The notes: generated from the sequence alone by a model not told the origin. Counted from the stretch's first letter, positions 26,024 through 35,072 are shown. The stretch is 64,000 nucleotides of DNA from JAFGNV01 sp964612485 (GCA_964612485.1 CAZTFF010000020.1:33201-97200); one strand, 5' to 3'. Numbers and translations are program-made.

Positions 26024-26854
26024 TCAAATCAACAACCAATCGTTTTGCAGCAGATAATAACAGCGCTTTTGCCGGCGTACCAAATCAACGGCGGTATAAC
26101 CGGTGGCAAAGGCTTGTTCAAAGATTTCACGGGCGTGCAGCCGCCACGCGAGGGCCAACTCAGGGTCTTCGGCCTTGAGCCGGTCAATATCGGCGGGTAC
26201 TTCCACCCGGCAGAACGAGTCGGTGGGTCTGGAAAATATTCCCGGCGGCGCGAGCAGGCCGGTGCGTGATAAATCAGCCGGATTCAAAACAAGCGTATCA
26301 TCTACAGGCTGATCCTCCCCCTGCGAACCCGCCAACCGGTCGATCACCCGGCGAGAGTCCAGCCACCAATCCGCTCGAAAGCGGTCGCTGGGCAGGCCCC
26401 GGTTCAGGCCGTCTTGCATTGTTCCATACAAAGCGCGATGGTAGGTGTGGCAAACTGCCCCCAATTTTCGCAGGTTAAAACGGGCATTGCGCGTTTGCAG
26501 CGGGTCAAAGGTCCAGGTCATCAAACGAATGCCGCACGCCTGGGCTGCCTCGCGCTGGACCAATTTGAGCCGGTAGCCAATCCCCTGGTTTTGATAACCC
26601 GGCAAGACCCCCACCATATGAGACGCATACTTGAGGTGTTGACCATCACCGGTAAGGCCCAAAAAGCCAAACGCAAAACCAATGGGGTGGTCATCGTCTA
26701 GCGCCAGCAGCACAATACTGCCTTCTTTGGCCAGGGTCAGCACCGTATGGTCGGGAACCACCTTCAGATCATCACACTGCCACACCTGGGCTTGCAAGCG
26801 TTCAATCTCTCGACAGGCTTCAATGGTGGTTACAGGTTGAATAGAAACGGGCAT
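26024..26854 (-). CDS. GNAT-superfamily acyltransferase, COG3375 type
   Basis: 276 residues. The N-terminal half is a GNAT domain (HPIGFAFGFLGLTGDGQHLKYASHMVGVLPGYQNQGIGYRLK holds the CoA loop), followed by MTWTFDPLQTRNARFNLRKLGA and YGTMQDGLNRGLPSDRFRADWWL, features of the COG3375 group. Members beside NSAR genes N-succinylate D-amino acids in Geobacillus (established for that system). First gene of the four-gene reverse operon, 12 bases before the NSAR-like gene. Confidence 0.82.
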   Translation of the reverse strand: MPVSIQPVTTIEACREIERLQAQVWQCDDLKVVPDHTVLTLAKEGSIVLLALDDDHPIGFAFGFLGLTGDGQHLKYASHMVGVLPGYQNQGIGYRLKLVQREAAQACGIRLMTWTFDPLQTRNARFNLRKLGAVCHTYHRALYGTMQDGLNRGLPSDRFRADWWLDSRRVIDRLAGSQGEDQPVDDTLVLNPADLSRTGLLAPPGIFSRPTDSFCRVEVPADIDRLKAEDPELALAWRLHAREIFEQAFATGYTAVDLVRRQKRCYYLLQNDWLLI

Positions 26855-26955
26855 CCGTCACCTCGACAATCATCGAGCCATTCTACACCAAAGCGCGGCA
26901 AACGGAAAACGGTTCGGCCTGCTTTCTTTCCTGTTTACATAATCATAAAGTAATA

Positions 26956-26984
26956 TTGCTTTTTCCCGTTCAAATAGGTATAAT
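26956..26984 (+). promoter_or_regulatory. predicted sigma-70 promoter for the parvulin gene
   Basis: TTGCTT (26956-26961), a 17-base spacer and a perfect TATAAT (26979-26984), about 78 bases upstream of the GTG start at 27062. Confidence 0.65.
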
Positions 26985-27061
26985 TGAAGAAGACATAAAG
27001 TTTTGGTTCATACTACATCTTGTATGAAAATCAATTATTTATCGCTATATAGTGTGATTCC

Positions 27062-28081
27062 GTGAAATATATTCTTTTTATTATTCTGGCAGTCGGCCTG
27101 ACCGGCTGCACGCTCAACGCCGCCCGGCAAAACTCCACGCCGCCGCTCGTTACCACAGACAACGTCACGCCCACCCCTTCGCCTGCGCCGACAACGGTTG
27201 CTGAAGAGATGATGGCTACCACCAGGCCCACAGGTGAAAATAGCGGGACGTCCGCAACTGAAAATGGCGGCCTGCCGGCGGTTGAGAATGGCCGCCCCGT
27301 GGCCGCCCGGGTCAACAACCAGCCCATCTACGAAGAAACGTACCGCAAACAGGTAGGGCAGCTTCAACAGGCCTTAACCGCCGGGTCCGGCAACGGCAGC
27401 GAACCCGACGCGGAACAGTTGACGCAAATCCGGCAGCAGGTGCTGTCCACGCTCATCGATCAGGCCATTATTGAGCAGGAAGCGGCTGAAGCAGGAATTA
27501 CAATAACCGATGAAATGGTGGAGGCCAAAATTCAAGAAAGCATTACCCAGGGCGGCGGCGAAACTCAATTTGAGGCGTGGCTTGCGGCCAACAATTTAAC
27601 GCAGGATGAATTCAGAGAACGGTTACGGGCCGAGTTGACCGCCAACCGGATGTACGAAGCCATCACCAACTATGTGCCGGAACAGGCCGACCAGGTAGAA
27701 ATGAGCCAGATAGTGGTGGCCGATGATGCCACCGCCTGGGATATTATTGACCAGTTAAAGAACGGCGCCAACTTTGCCGAATTAGCCCAACAATATTCTA
27801 TCGATGAGAGCAGCCGGGCCAACAACGGCAATCTGGGCTGGTTTCCCCAGGGGTTGGGGCTGGTGCCGGCGGAAGTTGAGAAAATTGCTTTTTCTATCGA
27901 ACCGGGACAGGTCAGCGGTCCCATCCAATCATCGCTGGGGTTTCACATCATCAAACTGGAAAACCGGGAAGCGGATCGCCCTTTGGAGGAGCTGCGCCCG
28001 GCGCTCAAGCAACAAATCTTTCTGTCGTGGCTGGCAGAGCAGCGATCTGCGGCTGAGGTGGAAACATATATAGAATTTTAG
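27062..28081 (+). CDS. parvulin-type peptidyl-prolyl isomerase lipoprotein (PpiC/SurA-like)
   Basis: 339 residues; GTG 27062. The signal peptide ends in the lipobox LTGC (Cys16), followed by a Thr/Pro-rich tether, a SurA-N-like helical domain (VNNQPIYEETYRKQVGQLQQ, then DQAIIEQEAAEAGITITDEMVEAKI) and a parvulin domain from about residue 215 (MSQIVVADDATAWDIIDQLKNG, GNLGWFPQGLG, GPIQSSLGFHIIKLE). It should fold proteins on the outer face of the membrane. The stop codon TAG is part of the 9-base target duplication of the MITE-like element that follows, so insertion kept the reading frame intact. Confidence 0.92.
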   Translation: MKYILFIILAVGLTGCTLNAARQNSTPPLVTTDNVTPTPSPAPTTVAEEMMATTRPTGENSGTSATENGGLPAVENGRPVAARVNNQPIYEETYRKQVGQLQQALTAGSGNGSEPDAEQLTQIRQQVLSTLIDQAIIEQEAAEAGITITDEMVEAKIQESITQGGGETQFEAWLAANNLTQDEFRERLRAELTANRMYEAITNYVPEQADQVEMSQIVVADDATAWDIIDQLKNGANFAELAQQYSIDESSRANNGNLGWFPQGLGLVPAEVEKIAFSIEPGQVSGPIQSSLGFHIIKLENREADRPLEELRPALKQQIFLSWLAEQRSAAEVETYIEF

Positions 28082-28179
28082 TATCTTCTCAATAATCTGG
28101 GGCAAAGTTGGTTGAGCTTGTCGAAACCAACGGTCTTCGACAGGCTCAGACCTCGTTCCCCCGAAATATTGAGAAGATA
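28082..28179 (+). mobile_element. MITE-like element, copy 1
   Basis: 98 bases bounded by inverted ends TATCTTCTCAATA and TATTGAGAAGATA. The centre is an imperfect palindrome (GAGCTTGTCGAA and TTCGACAGGCTC). GAATTTTAG directly before it (28073-28081) is repeated at 28181-28189, a probable target duplication containing the stop codon of the preceding gene. A reverse-oriented copy lies at 58792-58888. No coding capacity. Confidence 0.85.
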
Positions 28180-28213
28180 TGAATTTTAGTCAAAAAGTAC
28201 GCTGAACCTTTAC

Positions 28214-28241
28214 TGGACATCATTGTCGTTTAGACTATACT
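28214..28241 (+). promoter_or_regulatory. possible sigma-70 promoter
   Basis: TGGACA (28214-28219), 16-base spacer, TATACT (28236-28241), about 55 bases before the gene at 28297. Confidence 0.45.
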
Positions 28242-28296
28242 TAATCTCTGGTTCTTTTTGATTGGATAGCATGAACGTAAGGAGACCCAGAGAGTT

Positions 28297-29622
28297 ATGG
28301 CACAAACGAAAAAGACAAGATCCCGCCTGGGATTGATCCTGGTTATCGGCGTATTTTCCGTACTGACCTTTATTCTGATTGCCGCCATTGTGATGCTGCT
28401 GGTAACACGATCAAACGCGCGAGGCACGGAGCGCGAAAGCCTGCTCATCAACACCAGCCCGCAAACCCGGTTGGATACAGATAAAGTAGACCCGGCGCTG
28501 GCCCTGGCCGCGTTGGGCGGATACCCGGAAGCCGAAATAATCATTGAAGCGATTGAAAAAGAACGGCCCGAAACCGCCCTGGCCGGCCTTCTGTTCAACC
28601 CGGAGCTAAGCGATAAAGAAAGCGCAGGTGATTTTCTTTTTTTAGCCAAAGCCTATGCCAACGATGGGCAATTGGAAAAAGCCAAATTCAGCTACGAAAT
28701 GGCCGCGACCATCTCCACCTTGAGTCCCGATCTGCCGGACACGGTCCGAACGACCATCTTTCTCCAGGCGGGCGAAGGGTTGATCGATCTGAACGAACCG
28801 GATTTGGCCAAATTTTATATTGACCAGGCATTTGTGATTGCCGCCGGTAGCCCGTTTTTACAGGCGGCGCAGCGCCGACCGATGTTGCAGCGCTTACAGA
28901 AAGACTACACGCTGCTGGGCGAACGGGAACTGGCCCGGCAAAGCCTGGACCTGAGCGCCAATCCACCGGACCTCGATTTTTTGCCGGAGAAGGTGACGCA
29001 TTTACCACCCGGCAGCGCGATTCCGCTGCCGCAGGCCATTCAGGAAGCGGAGACAAACCGGTGGATCAGGGCCCAGGAATTAGCGGCCATATTGGTAGAT
29101 CGGGGCGGCCATGCTCCTAAAGAAGCGATCACCGCCCTGGAAGAAACTTTACTTGAAGAAGATCGACAAAAGACAGCTTTTTTGGAAAATGAATTGGCTT
29201 CAACCGCCCAGATATCGGAAAACATCGACATCATCAAAGCCAAAATAAAGTGGTTATCCTTAAAATACAGAATTGCCAAACAAGGGTATGGCCTGAGCAT
29301 TGTGCCCGAATGGGAAACCAACGCCGAACAAATACGGGCCGATCTCACCAAAACCTATGAAAAACTGTATCCGTTGTATGCCGATTACATTGTGGCCTTA
29401 CCGGACGCGGATCAAATAGATAAAGCAACCGAAGAGAAACTTCGCCGCGAAGTGTTGGCCGGAGAATTGGGGCGCTACCCCAACTACCCGGAAGAACAAC
29501 GGAAAAAACAACTTTTAGATATGACCGAGCAATTGATCAACCAGCAAGTGGAGTTAAACGTTTTTTTGGGGATAGAAACTGTAGCCGGGCAAGAAAGATA
29601 CACCTTGCAAAAAGTGCAGTGA
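28297..29622 (+). CDS. membrane-anchored helical-repeat (TPR-like) protein
   Basis: 441 residues. The N-terminal transmembrane segment is at about 12-36 (LILVIGVFSVLTFILIAAIVML). The rest is all-helical with TPR-like turns, for example FLAKAYANDGQLEKAKFSYEMAATI and FLQAGEGLIDLNEPDLAKFYIDQAF, and later charged helices. No catalytic motif is visible. ATG 28297 follows GTAAGGAGACCCAGAGAGTT. It is first in a forward group with two Thr/Pro-rich membrane proteins and likely faces the outside. Family not recognised. Confidence 0.75.
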   Translation: MAQTKKTRSRLGLILVIGVFSVLTFILIAAIVMLLVTRSNARGTERESLLINTSPQTRLDTDKVDPALALAALGGYPEAEIIIEAIEKERPETALAGLLFNPELSDKESAGDFLFLAKAYANDGQLEKAKFSYEMAATISTLSPDLPDTVRTTIFLQAGEGLIDLNEPDLAKFYIDQAFVIAAGSPFLQAAQRRPMLQRLQKDYTLLGERELARQSLDLSANPPDLDFLPEKVTHLPPGSAIPLPQAIQEAETNRWIRAQELAAILVDRGGHAPKEAITALEETLLEEDRQKTAFLENELASTAQISENIDIIKAKIKWLSLKYRIAKQGYGLSIVPEWETNAEQIRADLTKTYEKLYPLYADYIVALPDADQIDKATEEKLRREVLAGELGRYPNYPEEQRKKQLLDMTEQLINQQVELNVFLGIETVAGQERYTLQKVQ

Positions 29623-29658
29623 GTATTTCCCCTTTATTTACCAGGAAGGAGCTAGGTT

Positions 29659-30666
29659 ATGGATAGTCGAGTGCTGATCGTTCTGGTGGCAATGATTGCG
29701 GGGTTAATTATCCTGTCTTGTTTATGCTTTGCTACCATTTACTTTGTGCCGGATGTCCCCTTCAACCCGTTAAGCCCCAGCCGGGCCACCGCGATTGCCG
29801 CCACCCAACAGGCCGGGATCACGCTGGAACCGCCTACGTTTACCCCGGTTCCCACCTACCCGCCCACCTGGACTCCCACGCTTACATTTACGCCGGAACC
29901 GACCAAAACGGCCACAGACACCCGCACTCCCACCCCCACCCGAACCGACACGCCTACGCCAACCGCCACGCCCACTAAAACGCCCACGCCGGCCATCTTA
30001 CCCACCCCCACGCCTTTCCCGCCCTATCCTTTTGCCGGCACAACGGGCGATGGGGAAAATAATTGCGCCAATATCAAATTAAGATACACGGTTACGGGAG
30101 ACGATGGCGAACCGATTGCCGGTTACCAGATTCAATATGGCGAAATTGGCGTTCCCGGCAGCATTTTCCTGTCGGTGCCCACCGAATATGCCGAAGTTTA
30201 CGGGGTAACTTTGATTCCCGGCACAGACCGGACCGCGGTCAAACAATCGCATAACTGGTACGCGCACCTGATGCTCAATGGCGAAAAAGTAAGTAAATCG
30301 TCTTTGTTTACCACCGATCCCATTTTAGCCGACAACCCCAGCGATTGTGATGGCCTCAGCCCCGACGATGAGGATTTCCAACTGAACGAGTGCATTATGA
30401 ATCCGTGCGAGAGCGAAGGGGCCATCAACGTCAAACACATCGACTGGCAGCCAAGAGTTTCGCAGTTCAAACCATTTGCTACGGCCACACCCCGCCCGGG
30501 AATGTGTACGCCGCCCTACGCCGATTTTGTGCTGCCGCGCACGTGTTCCGACTGCGTGACCCAGGCCGACGCGCAGCGCCTTTTTGAAGCCGTTGGCGGG
30601 CCGGCGGTTGATATTTACGATTTTGACCGCGACGGCAACGGTATCGCTTGTGAAAATTTGCCGTAG
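29659..30666 (+). CDS. Thr/Pro-rich membrane protein with Excalibur-like C-terminus
   Basis: 335 residues; ATG 29659 behind AGGAAGGAGC. Transmembrane segment at about 5-30, then FNPLSPSRAT, a long Thr/Pro spacer (about 55-120), a beta-rich domain (YQIQYGEIGVPGSIF to INVKHIDWQPR) and a C-terminal Excalibur-like motif (CSDCVTQADAQRLFEA, then YDFDRDGNGIACE) with a DxDxDGxxC calcium-type loop. The next gene is a paralogue lacking that last part. A cell-surface protein is expected; the partner or ligand is unknown. Confidence 0.8.
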   Translation: MDSRVLIVLVAMIAGLIILSCLCFATIYFVPDVPFNPLSPSRATAIAATQQAGITLEPPTFTPVPTYPPTWTPTLTFTPEPTKTATDTRTPTPTRTDTPTPTATPTKTPTPAILPTPTPFPPYPFAGTTGDGENNCANIKLRYTVTGDDGEPIAGYQIQYGEIGVPGSIFLSVPTEYAEVYGVTLIPGTDRTAVKQSHNWYAHLMLNGEKVSKSSLFTTDPILADNPSDCDGLSPDDEDFQLNECIMNPCESEGAINVKHIDWQPRVSQFKPFATATPRPGMCTPPYADFVLPRTCSDCVTQADAQRLFEAVGGPAVDIYDFDRDGNGIACENLP

Positions 30667-30723
30667 CTCAAACCCTTTTTGCGGGGCGATAGATCGTGGT
30701 TCATCAACCAAAGGAGAAGGATT

Positions 30724-31554
30724 ATGGACCGTTTAGATAATCAAACTACAACCATTTTGCTGGCCGTTGTGCTGGGGATGACCGTACTCTCCTTTTTGTG
30801 TTATTTGACCATCTACATTCAACCCAACATTCCATTTAACCCCCTAAGCCCCAACCGGGCCACCGCTGTGGCTATTTTACGAACATCCGAAGCCCCGCCG
30901 GTAACAATGTTCACCCCAACGCCTGATTACGATTATCCACCCACCTGGACTCCCACCCCCACCAAAACCCCCGGCCCCACCAAAACCTCCACCAACACCC
31001 GAACCCCTACGCCCACCCGAACCCCCACTCCTACCAAAACTCCTACACCTACCAAAACCAATACCCCGCGTCCGCCCACGCTGCCGCCGCCGCCAACCGC
31101 AACGCCTACGCCTTTCCCCTTCCGGGTCTCTTCTCACTCCAGCGAAAATAACTGCGCCGACATCGGTTTAAAAGGCGTGGTCAATGGCGTGGATGGCCTG
31201 CCCCTGGCCGGCGTAACCGTTAGATATGGCGAAGTTGGTGTATCGGGCAGCCAGTTTACCACCCGCACCGATGCCAATGGCCGGTATTCCGCTCTGCTTC
31301 TGCCCGGCGCCGATAAAGAGCAGTCCGTGAAATCCCATAACTGGTACGCGGTTGTGGTAGAAAACGGGCAGCGGGCCAGCGAAGAATTTAAGTTCACCAC
31401 CGACCCCATTTACGCCATCAACCCTAAACATTGTAATGATCCTGACCTGGACGAGGAAGAACGCCAGGAAAAAGGATGTATTCTAGACCCGTGCAAAAAC
31501 GATGGCTCGATCCAGATCAAAATTATCAATTGGCAGCAGCGCCAATTTGAGTAG
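30724..31554 (+). CDS. Thr/Pro-rich membrane protein, tandem paralogue
   Basis: 276 residues from ATG 30724, which has AAAGGAGAAGG upstream. Same plan as its neighbour: N-terminal transmembrane segment, FNPLSPNRAT, Thr/Pro spacer, then the domain VRYGEVGVSGSQFTT, SHNWYAVVVENGQ, FKFTTDPIYAINP and IQIKIINWQQR. It stops where the Excalibur-like part begins in the paralogue. The domain resembles carboxypeptidase-regulatory-like sandwiches (GLPLAGVTVRYG), but this is weak. Confidence 0.8.
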   Translation: MDRLDNQTTTILLAVVLGMTVLSFLCYLTIYIQPNIPFNPLSPNRATAVAILRTSEAPPVTMFTPTPDYDYPPTWTPTPTKTPGPTKTSTNTRTPTPTRTPTPTKTPTPTKTNTPRPPTLPPPPTATPTPFPFRVSSHSSENNCADIGLKGVVNGVDGLPLAGVTVRYGEVGVSGSQFTTRTDANGRYSALLLPGADKEQSVKSHNWYAVVVENGQRASEEFKFTTDPIYAINPKHCNDPDLDEEERQEKGCILDPCKNDGSIQIKIINWQQRQFE

Positions 31555-31609
31555 AAAATAATGAGTAAGAAGTGACTGACCGAGTGAATCACTTCTCACT
31601 ACATAACTA

Positions 31610-31638
31610 TTGACGCAAACGCAATCCTGCCCTACAAT
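31610..31638 (+). promoter_or_regulatory. predicted sigma-70 promoter of the KaiC-like gene
   Basis: TTGACG (31610-31615), 17-base spacer, TACAAT (31633-31638), about 37 bases before the ATG at 31675. An 8-bp hairpin (AGAAGTGA with TCACTTCT) lies just upstream. Confidence 0.65.
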
Positions 31639-31674
31639 TAGAACTACAAAAAAATCGAGAAAGGGTCCTGCAAG

Positions 31675-32421
31675 ATGATTTCAATGAAACCAAGAGATAG
31701 ATTGTCTTTTGGCGCTCCAGAACTGGATAAAATGGTCGGAGGCGGATTGCTCAGAGGCACGGCCAACCTGATAAGCGGCGCGCCGGGCGTGGGGAAAACC
31801 ACGCTGGGCCTGCAATATTTAATCAACGGTATTCAAAACGGGCAGCCGGGCCTGCTGGTTTCGTTTGAAGAATTTCCCAAATCCCTCATCCGGGATGCCA
31901 AACAACTGGGCTGGGATTTGAATAAATTTGAAGAAGAGGGGCTTTTTAAGATCATCTTTACCTCGCCCGAAGTTCTCCTGGGCAGTTTAAAAGCGGAAGA
32001 TAGCCCCCTGAGCGAGACATTGCGCGTTCTATCACCGGAGCGGGTCGTTATCGACAGCACGGCCCACTTTCAACGCCTGACCGACGATATTCCGGTTGAA
32101 CTTCGAGAAATCTACAATACGCTGGTTAACGCCCTGAAACGGGAAGGTATGACGTCGCTGTTGCTGGATGAGGCCATCGACGTTTTTCAAATCCAGCACG
32201 GGCGGATGGCTACGCTGCCGTTTGTGGTGGATACGGTCATTTTAATGCGCTATGTAGAGATTGATAGCAGCATGCAGCGGGCCATTACCGTGATGAAAAT
32301 GCGGGGCAGCGCGCATGAAAAAGAGATCAGAAGTTTTCAAATCAAGAAGGGCGGCATCGAAGTGGGCGAACCCTTTGAAGGCAGAGAAGGCTTGCTGTCC
32401 GGCATTACGCACCGGGTTTAG
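31675..32421 (+). CDS. single-domain KaiC/RadA-like ATPase
   Basis: 248 residues. RecA fold with Walker A GAPGVGKTT (about 35-43), LVSFEEFPKSLIRDAKQLGWDL after it, and a Walker B strand RVVIDST (about 119-125). Only one KaiC domain is present and there is no CHAT, zinc-ribbon or Lon-like part. Such stand-alone ATPases are common in archaea and Chloroflexota and are thought to be signalling switches. Start MISMKPRDRLSFGAPELDKMVGGG. It has its own promoter and terminator, so it is monocistronic. Confidence 0.85.
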   Translation: MISMKPRDRLSFGAPELDKMVGGGLLRGTANLISGAPGVGKTTLGLQYLINGIQNGQPGLLVSFEEFPKSLIRDAKQLGWDLNKFEEEGLFKIIFTSPEVLLGSLKAEDSPLSETLRVLSPERVVIDSTAHFQRLTDDIPVELREIYNTLVNALKREGMTSLLLDEAIDVFQIQHGRMATLPFVVDTVILMRYVEIDSSMQRAITVMKMRGSAHEKEIRSFQIKKGGIEVGEPFEGREGLLSGITHRV

Positions 32422-32436
32422 CCTGCCGCACTAGCC

Positions 32437-32470
32437 AAAAGCCTCGGCCATATTTTTGCCAAGGCTTTTT
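32437..32470. terminator. bidirectional terminator
   Basis: AAAAGCCTCGGC (from 32437) pairs with GCCAAGGCTTTT (ending 32470) with one mismatch and is flanked by A and T runs. It separates the convergent KaiC-like and YfhO genes. Confidence 0.8.
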
Positions 32471-32491
32471 TATATCGCGCGTGATAAGAAT

Positions 32492-34879
32492 TTATGCCCA
32501 CTGGCTGTATTTTTGCCTCATCCCCAGGCAAAGCACGGTCAGTAAAAACCCCGCCCCGGAAAGAATAATTCCCCACCACAAACTGCGCGGCGCAAAAACA
32601 ATCTCAACCATATAGCGGCCCGGCGGCACAACAACCCCCTGCTGCACCACATTGACCCGGTGTAAATCGGCAGGCTGACCATCGACAAAAGCCTGCCAGC
32701 CGGGATAAAAAATCTGGCTAAATATCAGCAGGTGGGTGCCCGATGCCTCTACCTCTGCTCGAACGGAGGTTGGCGTAAACCTGGAAAGTGTAACGGTTGA
32801 ATTTTCAGCCCTTGAGAGAGTCTGGGGCAAAGGCCGGGCCACAACAGCCGACCGGCGCAGGTCGAACGTATCATCTGCCAGCCGGGCAATCGCCGCATCG
32901 TCATCGGGCACAGTTTCTGTCTCAGCCACAAACCAGGCGCGGGGAAAGGGATCGCCCACTTCAAAAACCTGCAAGTCATTTTCAATAAATACCAGGGACA
33001 ATCCGGCTCCGGCAATATCTCGTTCAGCCACAACATAGCGCGCATTCATCAACTGCCACATCCGCCAGGCGGGCATGTGATGGTAAAATGCCTCAACCCG
33101 GGCCAGTTGCAGCGGCGTATTGCCGGTTAAATCCTGAAGTTGGTAAACTGAGGCCGCGCTGTTACCCCCCGGCAGCAGCCCCCCACTCGACACGCGCACC
33201 TGCGCCAACATATGGGCCGCAGAGGAAAGCTGAGTTTGCAGAAAATGCACGGTATCGCTGCCCTCAAACGGTTCCGTCTCCCGCTGTTCCAGATTCAATT
33301 GCCAATTTACGGTGAAAAGATTGAACGCCAGCCACACCGCCAGCAGGCTCATCACCCCCCACAGCCGCAGCCGGCCTCGCCGGCGCAGCGCCAGCAGCAG
33401 GGCCGTCCCTCCAAAAAACAATAAGGCAAATAGATGATGGCGCAGCACACCGACAAACAGATTAACCTCATCGCCGCGTGCTGTAACCGCAACAGAGCCA
33501 TAAAGATAGAGCGCCAGCAACCCAAAAAATAAAACAATGACTACACGAGCGCCCCTCTCGAACCGGGCCAATTTTCCCCGGACCGCGCGAGATAACGGCC
33601 CGGCCAGCACTATCACCCCATATCCGGCCAGGACGGCGGCGCTGAAGCTATAAACCAGAAACGCCCGTTCCTGCTGCCGCACCGCCTCAAATCCGGGAGC
33701 CAGCAAATAAAATAGCGGGTATAGAAAGGTGTTGCCGCCAAAGGCCAGCAGCAAACTCGCCAACCCCGCCCCGGCCCAAAAGAAAATCTCGCGCCGGGGC
33801 TGCCCCAAGGCCAGCGTCAGGCCGATCAAAACCAGGGTGACAATGCCCACGTATTCCGGCGATCCGCCAAAGTAGCCGGGGTAGAGAATGGAGATCAACT
33901 CGTTCAGAGGCAAGCCGGCCGATACAGCCTGATAAGAAAGATCGGCCCGCAGCGAATGGCGGATAAATTCGAGCGTGGGTAATAGCTGCGCCGCCGCTAT
34001 CAGGCTCCCCAACAAAATTACAGCCAGCCAGCCGCTAATATGAACACCGAGAAACCGCAGCAGTTTGATGCCCTGGCGCGGGGTTAGCCGTTCAAGAGGC
34101 CCGGCATCGTACCAGCCGGACACCGCTCGATAAAGGCTAAACATCAGAGTCAGGTAAAAAATATACAGCGCCGTTTGAGGATGGCCGGCCAACAAGGCCA
34201 ACGCCCAGGCCAAAGCTCCCCATCCCACCGGCGGCAGCAACCGAGTCCATGGTGATGATTTTTGCACCAACAGATAACCGGCCTGCCGGTTGATCGCGCT
34301 TACCGCCCACATCACCCACGGCAGCCAGGCGCTGACGGCCAGAATCGTCATTTGCTGGACGGGAAAGCCGGTCAGATACCCCCCATAGGTAAAGGCCAGC
34401 GAACTTACGATACCGCCCCACCGCGCGCGTCGCCGGGAAAAGCCGTTTTGCCGCCCAACATGACGGACAAACAAATACATCCCCACCGCCGCCAGCGAAA
34501 AATGAAAAATCACCTGTAATTCCAAAACCCACAGCGGAAACCCAACCTCCGCGCCCCAAAGCGGCCCACCCCACCCCAGCAGCAACGCCTCCAGCACGTG
34601 GGGCGGATACAGCGCGCCGGATTGAATATCGGCCAGCGCCGGCTGCCCGCCGTACAAATAAGGGTTCCACAACGGCGGCTGCCCCTGCACCCACTGCCGG
34701 GCGGCAAACGCGCGCAGGGGAAAATATTGTTCCGTGAAGTCACCGGCGGCAATGTGCATCCGGTCGGCGGGCTGGGGCGCGAGCAAGCGCCAAAAGAAGA
34801 GGAACGGCAGCAAGGCCAGAACCATCATCAACAACACATCCGGCCATTTTTTTTGATGTCTTTCAGCGGGCGTTGTCAT
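32492..34879 (-). CDS. YfhO-family membrane protein
   Basis: 795 residues from ATG 34879 (AGGA upstream); the open frame runs 36 codons further without support. About 11-13 transmembrane segments, starting with DVLLMMVLALLPFLFFWRLL. The long loop after it holds FTEQYFPLRAFAARQWVQGQPPLWNPYLYGGQPALAD, typical of YfhO and other GT-C-fold proteins. The C-terminal outer domain ends HLLIFSQIFYPGWQAFVDG and PPGRYMVEIVFAPRSLWWG, the signature of the family. YfhO is required for lipoteichoic acid glycosylation in Bacillus; here the substrate is unknown. Confidence 0.88.
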   Translation of the reverse strand: MTTPAERHQKKWPDVLLMMVLALLPFLFFWRLLAPQPADRMHIAAGDFTEQYFPLRAFAARQWVQGQPPLWNPYLYGGQPALADIQSGALYPPHVLEALLLGWGGPLWGAEVGFPLWVLELQVIFHFSLAAVGMYLFVRHVGRQNGFSRRRARWGGIVSSLAFTYGGYLTGFPVQQMTILAVSAWLPWVMWAVSAINRQAGYLLVQKSSPWTRLLPPVGWGALAWALALLAGHPQTALYIFYLTLMFSLYRAVSGWYDAGPLERLTPRQGIKLLRFLGVHISGWLAVILLGSLIAAAQLLPTLEFIRHSLRADLSYQAVSAGLPLNELISILYPGYFGGSPEYVGIVTLVLIGLTLALGQPRREIFFWAGAGLASLLLAFGGNTFLYPLFYLLAPGFEAVRQQERAFLVYSFSAAVLAGYGVIVLAGPLSRAVRGKLARFERGARVVIVLFFGLLALYLYGSVAVTARGDEVNLFVGVLRHHLFALLFFGGTALLLALRRRGRLRLWGVMSLLAVWLAFNLFTVNWQLNLEQRETEPFEGSDTVHFLQTQLSSAAHMLAQVRVSSGGLLPGGNSAASVYQLQDLTGNTPLQLARVEAFYHHMPAWRMWQLMNARYVVAERDIAGAGLSLVFIENDLQVFEVGDPFPRAWFVAETETVPDDDAAIARLADDTFDLRRSAVVARPLPQTLSRAENSTVTLSRFTPTSVRAEVEASGTHLLIFSQIFYPGWQAFVDGQPADLHRVNVVQQGVVVPPGRYMVEIVFAPRSLWWGIILSGAGFLLTVLCLGMRQKYSQWA

Positions 34880-35006
34880 CGGTCGTCCTGCTTGCGTCCC
34901 TGTTGCGTAGGATTTGCATAGAGTACACGTCAAGTTAAAAGGGATGGTTAACGGTATAATAGGAGGCGTCAATAGGCAAATTGACACTCTCCTTTTCTCC
35001 TTTTTT

Positions 35007-35038
35007 AAAAAGCCGGGTCTGTGGCAGCCCGGCTTTTT
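35007..35038 (-). terminator. intrinsic terminator after mtaB
   Basis: AAAAAGCCGGG and CCCGGCTTTTT form an 11-bp stem with a 10-base loop. On the reverse strand it follows the mtaB stop by about 35 bases and ends in a T-run. Confidence 0.8.
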
Positions 35039-35072
35039 GATTCTTCATTTATTCAGATGAATTTTGGCAAGC

